Source: DATKYQ01 sp035528415
Lineage (GTDB): Bacteria; Myxococcota; B64-G9
DNA length: 64,000 nt
Reading direction: 5' to 3'
NCBI GenBank assembly: GCA_035528415.1
Contig: DATKYQ010000081.1
Span: 1-64,000, forward strand
Below are positions 61,141 through 64,000 of the stretch, one piece after another. A model generated the notes under the pieces. It did no database searches, had not been told where the DNA came from, and saw only the letters and a list, made by a program, of their open reading frames with translations. The translations under genes and the position numbers were made by a program. The stretch's first letter is position 1; each line of letters opens with the position of its first letter.

Positions 61141-63190
61141 TCACGCACCGCCCGCGTAGCCAAGCATACGCAAGCAGCGCCAAAAATACCAGCAGCAACG
61201 GTTCGCCAGGCGATGGAGCGGAGCCGCATGAACAGCCCGCCTGGTTCTCCTGGCAACGGCTCTCGCCCGAGCAATGCATGCCGGCGACGCAATCTGTGTC
61301 CGCATCACAAACGCCGACGTGCAGCGCCATGGCCACTGCCTCCAGGGCGTCAACCTTACCGTAACCCCAACGGGCGTTCGGCAAGTTGCCGCCGGTGAAC
61401 TCGTCTTGCCGGGCGGTGGCCGCCAGGATTCTTGTGACCCCGTCCGGGTCGAGGGTCGGGTCGGCCTCTAACAGCAAGGCTACTATCCCGGCCACGTGCG
61501 GACAGGCCATGCTGGTGCCGCGCATGGCTATGTGCCCGGTGTCTATCGTCGTGCCCGCCTCGAGCGAGGATGTATGGCGCGACAGCGCCGCCACGATGTA
61601 CTCCCCGGGCGCGGCCACCAGCGGTTTTACGCCTGTGGCTTCGGGATCGGCCGATGGGCCGCGCGAGGAGAAGAAAGAGATCTGGCTCGGCTGGGTTTCG
61701 GGGTGCATGATCAGGGTGCCGTCGATGTCGGTCCAGTGTGAACGGGTGGCGTAGGATGCAACGGCGATTATTTTGCGGGCGGCCGCCGGCATGCCTATTG
61801 TCTTACTGTTGTCGCCGGGGACCAGGCCGTCGGCGTCGCTGTCTGAGAAACGAGCCGGAGGAGTGAGAGCCCCCGTGGCCGCGCTCCAGGCGTCGAAGGC
61901 GCCCGTGCCCGAGGCCTTTATGAACCAGACGTAGTTGTCCGGGTTGCCTGAGTAGGTTTGCGCGCCGGGTTCGACCACGATGTCGAGCTGCAGCTTGCCG
62001 TTGCCGGGGTCGGGCGCTCCGGCCGGTTCGAAGTAGATCGTGCCGAGCTCCAGGGCGCTGTCTGTAAGCACAAATGACCTGCCGGCGCCGAGTGAGCCGA
62101 TAGCATCGCTTTGGGCGACCTCGGTTCCGTTTTTCTGCACTCCGATCGAAAAGCGCAAGTCTGAATCGGCAGCCTGCCAAATTGTGAACAGCGCCGAGCC
62201 GGCGTCGAGGCCGTTGAAGACTTCGAAAAGCGTCTTGCCCATAACGCCCGCCGGGTCGTATCCGAGGTGAATCAGATCGGATCCCTCATTGCCGGCCGCG
62301 GCCACGATGATCTTGCCGGGACCGGTCAGATCCGAAAGCGCCCGGGATTCGAGCGAGGATCCATCGTGCGGCCCGTAGTGTCCGCCCAGGCTCAAATTGA
62401 TCACCATCGGCCGGTTCAGTTTTTCACTCTCGGCAAACAGCCAGGCGACCGACTCGATCAGCAGGCCGAAGTCGATCGAGGCCACGGCCATGATGTTGGC
62501 CCCGGGAGCCATGCCGCGGTAGGTGTCCGACGAGCTGGCCATGGTGGCGCTGACGTGGGTGCCGTGGCCGATGGCGTCGATGCTGTCGCAGGTGCCCTTG
62601 ATGATACGGCTGCGATCGCACAGGGCGCCTGTGTTCTGGCCCTCGGGCGGATCGCCGCTGGCCGCGAACTGGTCCCAGATCTGCAGCACCCGCCCGCGCC
62701 GGCCGCCGAAGTCCTGGTGCTCGTAGTCGACCCCTGTGTCGACCAGGGCGGCGATTACGCCCTGGCCGGTAATCGGTAACGGCAGTCCTACGCCCGGGCC
62801 TCTCTCGACCTGGTCTGCCCGCACGTCCGGGCGGCTGAGATCGAGAAGCAGCCGCCGGGGCGGCACGGCCTCGATGCGCTCGACCTCGGGTCTTTGGGCG
62901 ATGCGAGCAAGCAGCGCAACCGGAGCCCGCACGGGAAGTATGTTGCCTACCGGACGGCCGGTGTGGGCGCCTACGCCCGCCCTTCTTACGGCCGCGGCCG
63001 TAGCGCCGGGATCGCTCGTCAGCACCAGCACCGGGACGAGCGCCGGCGAGATCTTGCCTGCGGCAGGCAGGAAGGCCCTGACAAGGCGGACATCACGCCC
63101 GAGAAGTCTCAGGTAGGGGTTGAGTTTATCGCCCGCCCGCGAGGCCGGTCCCGCGAGCATGAAGCACAACCCGACGAGCAGCATGCGCAT
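61130..63190 (-). CDS. secreted subtilisin-type serine protease (S8) with C-terminal tail
   Basis: A 686-residue secreted subtilase. A signal peptide (LLVGLCFMLAGPASRAG) is followed by an inhibitor-I9-like prodomain. The triad is complete: VDTGVDYEHQD near 148, GHGTHVSATMA near 212 and GTSMACPHVAG near 555. A large insert (about 330-480, PA-like/beta) separates His and Ser. After a short Cys-rich stretch (DADTDCVAGMHC) the C terminus has GCSCG, a hydrophobic helix and RGR, a sorting-tail layout like the metalloprotease. ATG 63190 follows GGAGG at five bases. Export by the type II system is inferred. Confidence 0.88.
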   Translation of the reverse strand: MRMLLVGLCFMLAGPASRAGDKLNPYLRLLGRDVRLVRAFLPAAGKISPALVPVLVLTSDPGATAAAVRRAGVGAHTGRPVGNILPVRAPVALLARIAQRPEVERIEAVPPRRLLLDLSRPDVRADQVERGPGVGLPLPITGQGVIAALVDTGVDYEHQDFGGRRGRVLQIWDQFAASGDPPEGQNTGALCDRSRIIKGTCDSIDAIGHGTHVSATMASSSDTYRGMAPGANIMAVASIDFGLLIESVAWLFAESEKLNRPMVINLSLGGHYGPHDGSSLESRALSDLTGPGKIIVAAAGNEGSDLIHLGYDPAGVMGKTLFEVFNGLDAGSALFTIWQAADSDLRFSIGVQKNGTEVAQSDAIGSLGAGRSFVLTDSALELGTIYFEPAGAPDPGNGKLQLDIVVEPGAQTYSGNPDNYVWFIKASGTGAFDAWSAATGALTPPARFSDSDADGLVPGDNSKTIGMPAAARKIIAVASYATRSHWTDIDGTLIMHPETQPSQISFFSSRGPSADPEATGVKPLVAAPGEYIVAALSRHTSSLEAGTTIDTGHIAMRGTSMACPHVAGIVALLLEADPTLDPDGVTRILAATARQDEFTGGNLPNARWGYGKVDALEAVAMALHVGVCDADTDCVAGMHCSGESRCQENQAGCSCGSAPSPGEPLLLVFLALLAYAWLRGRCVISV

Positions 63191-63291
63191 CAACGCCTCC
63201 TGGTGTGAAGTGTTCGTATCGATTGAGGGTGTATATTATCGATGGGAAAAATGAAAGGGAGTTGAAAAGTATGAATGCATGGGAACGTCGT

Positions 63292-63332
63292 GTTCGATTG
63301 CGAACGAACGTGCGCATTCGCACGAATATTCG
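63292..63332. promoter_or_regulatory. cluster of three inverted repeats between divergent genes
   Basis: GTTCG-ATTG-CGAAC (63292-63305), GTGCG-CATT-CGCAC (63310-63323) and the palindrome CGAATATTCG (63323-63332) follow one another. They lie in the 269-base gap between the divergent subtilase and lipoprotein genes and could be operators or RNA structure. I found no convincing sigma70 boxes in this gap. Confidence 0.35.
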
Positions 63333-63459
63333 TCTTGGGTCATTGTCCCCGTCATCCCCGAATAGACACTGTTTTCAAGCAGATCCGTAACCGGTCTTCA
63401 GCGGCAGGAATCTTGCTAGCGGGAAGCTTCGGGGAGGTAAATCATACCGGAGGCTTTCG

Positions 63460-64000
63460 ATGAATAAGACGACTTTGCCTTTGTTTTCGCGTTACTGGCT
63501 TTGCGCGGCGTTTCTTGCTCTTTCGGGATCCGCCTGCTCGAACGGGTCGGGCGGGAAGTTGCTGCCGGTCGGGTCAGCGTGCGCCGCGGATGCCGAGTGC
63601 GCCGGTCCCGGAACTCCGCAGTGCCTAACAGACGGTCTCTACCCGCTCGCGGCGTTGGCAAACTCTTCCGATCCAACCGCCCAGGGGCTGGCCGGTATCG
63701 GGGTGGATCTTCCGGGCGGCTACTGCTCGACCGTACCGCCCTGTGCGACCGATGCCGACTGCGGCGCCGGCGGAAACTGTTTCTTTCCTCTGCGCAACGT
63801 CGACCGGGAGTACTTCAATGGCCTGGTGGATGCCCTAGGACTCTCGCCGGACGATGCGGCGGTGGTCGCTGGTTTCATCGACTACGGACGCTGTTTGAGA
63901 TCGTGCGGTACCAGCGCCGACTGCGTCCGGGACGGTTACGTCTGTGCCACGCCGATCGATGATTTCCTGTCGCTGGTCGACGGGGCCGACATGGGAACCT
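63460..64000 (+). CDS. Cys-rich lipoprotein, cut off by the window end
   Basis: The first 180 residues of an exported protein. The signal ends in LSGSAC, a good lipobox. Several cysteine units of the form CATDADCGAGGNC and CGTSADCVRDGYVC follow, similar in style to the repeats in the large lipoproteins near 23-34 kb. No known domain is complete. GGAGG stands six bases before ATG 63460. The gene continues beyond base 64000, so length and C terminus cannot be judged. Confidence 0.75.
   Translation, partial: MNKTTLPLFSRYWLCAAFLALSGSACSNGSGGKLLPVGSACAADAECAGPGTPQCLTDGLYPLAALANSSDPTAQGLAGIGVDLPGGYCSTVPPCATDADCGAGGNCFFPLRNVDREYFNGLVDALGLSPDDAAVVAGFIDYGRCLRSCGTSADCVRDGYVCATPIDDFLSLVDGADMGT

Overview
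This is a GC-rich, gene-dense bacterial window with about 52 protein-coding genes and no rRNA, tRNA, CRISPR array or complete transposon that I could see. It looks like a Gram-negative bacterium with an outer membrane: it carries lpxB, a complete general secretion (type II) operon and a beta-barrel protein. Secreted proteins with thrombospondin type 3 calcium repeats, cysteine-rich lipoproteins built on a CGDDGCGGSCG motif, Cys/transmembrane/basic C-terminal tails like MYXO-CTERM, and an AgmX/PglI-type protein point to a Myxococcota-like (deltaproteobacterial) lineage, probably uncultured. That assignment is inference.

Layout. 1-8.3 kb: a ClpA-type AAA+ unfoldase, a TPR protein, a calcium-repeat lipoprotein, mutS2, a small ferredoxin and a nitroreductase. 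8.3-13.1 kb (minus): amidase, O-methyltransferase and membrane-fused spermidine-synthase-like protein, in one operon. 13.2-14.0 kb: a HEPN/MNT-type gene pair behind a strong promoter. 14.2-23.7 kb (plus): a run of exported proteins (OB-fold/lamin-tail protein, 5'-nucleotidase, a related lipoprotein, an outer-membrane barrel), then a HAD phosphatase and a small lipoprotein. 23.7-34.1 kb (minus): a secreted metalloprotease, three tandem paralogous Cys-rich proteins with a truncated fourth copy ending beside a REP-like palindrome cluster, and a large Ig/Cys-rich lipoprotein. 34.3-37.5 kb: an M23 peptidase overlapping a PKD metallophosphoesterase.

37.5-51.8 kb (minus): gspC-D-E-F-lspA-G-H-I-J-K-L-M-N, the whole type II secretion core apart from a prepilin peptidase, with the lipoprotein signal peptidase gene embedded. 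52.1-53.9 kb: a membrane protein of unknown function and a divergent MshEN-GAF-like protein. 54.0-58.6 kb (plus): a lipid A/glycosylation operon (Gfo/Idh/MocA dehydrogenase, lpxB, polyprenyl-phosphate sugar synthase, GT39 transferase, small membrane protein). 58.6-64 kb: a NifU-type Fe-S protein, a membrane protein, a PilZ protein, a GYF_2-AgmX protein, a secreted subtilase and the start of another Cys-rich lipoprotein that runs off the window.

Taken together, much of the window concerns the cell envelope and export. The type II machine is encoded in the middle, and likely substrates (metalloprotease, subtilase, metallophosphoesterase, calcium-repeat proteins) are scattered on both sides, several with C-terminal surface-anchor tails. 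MshEN and PilZ domains hint at cyclic-di-GMP input.
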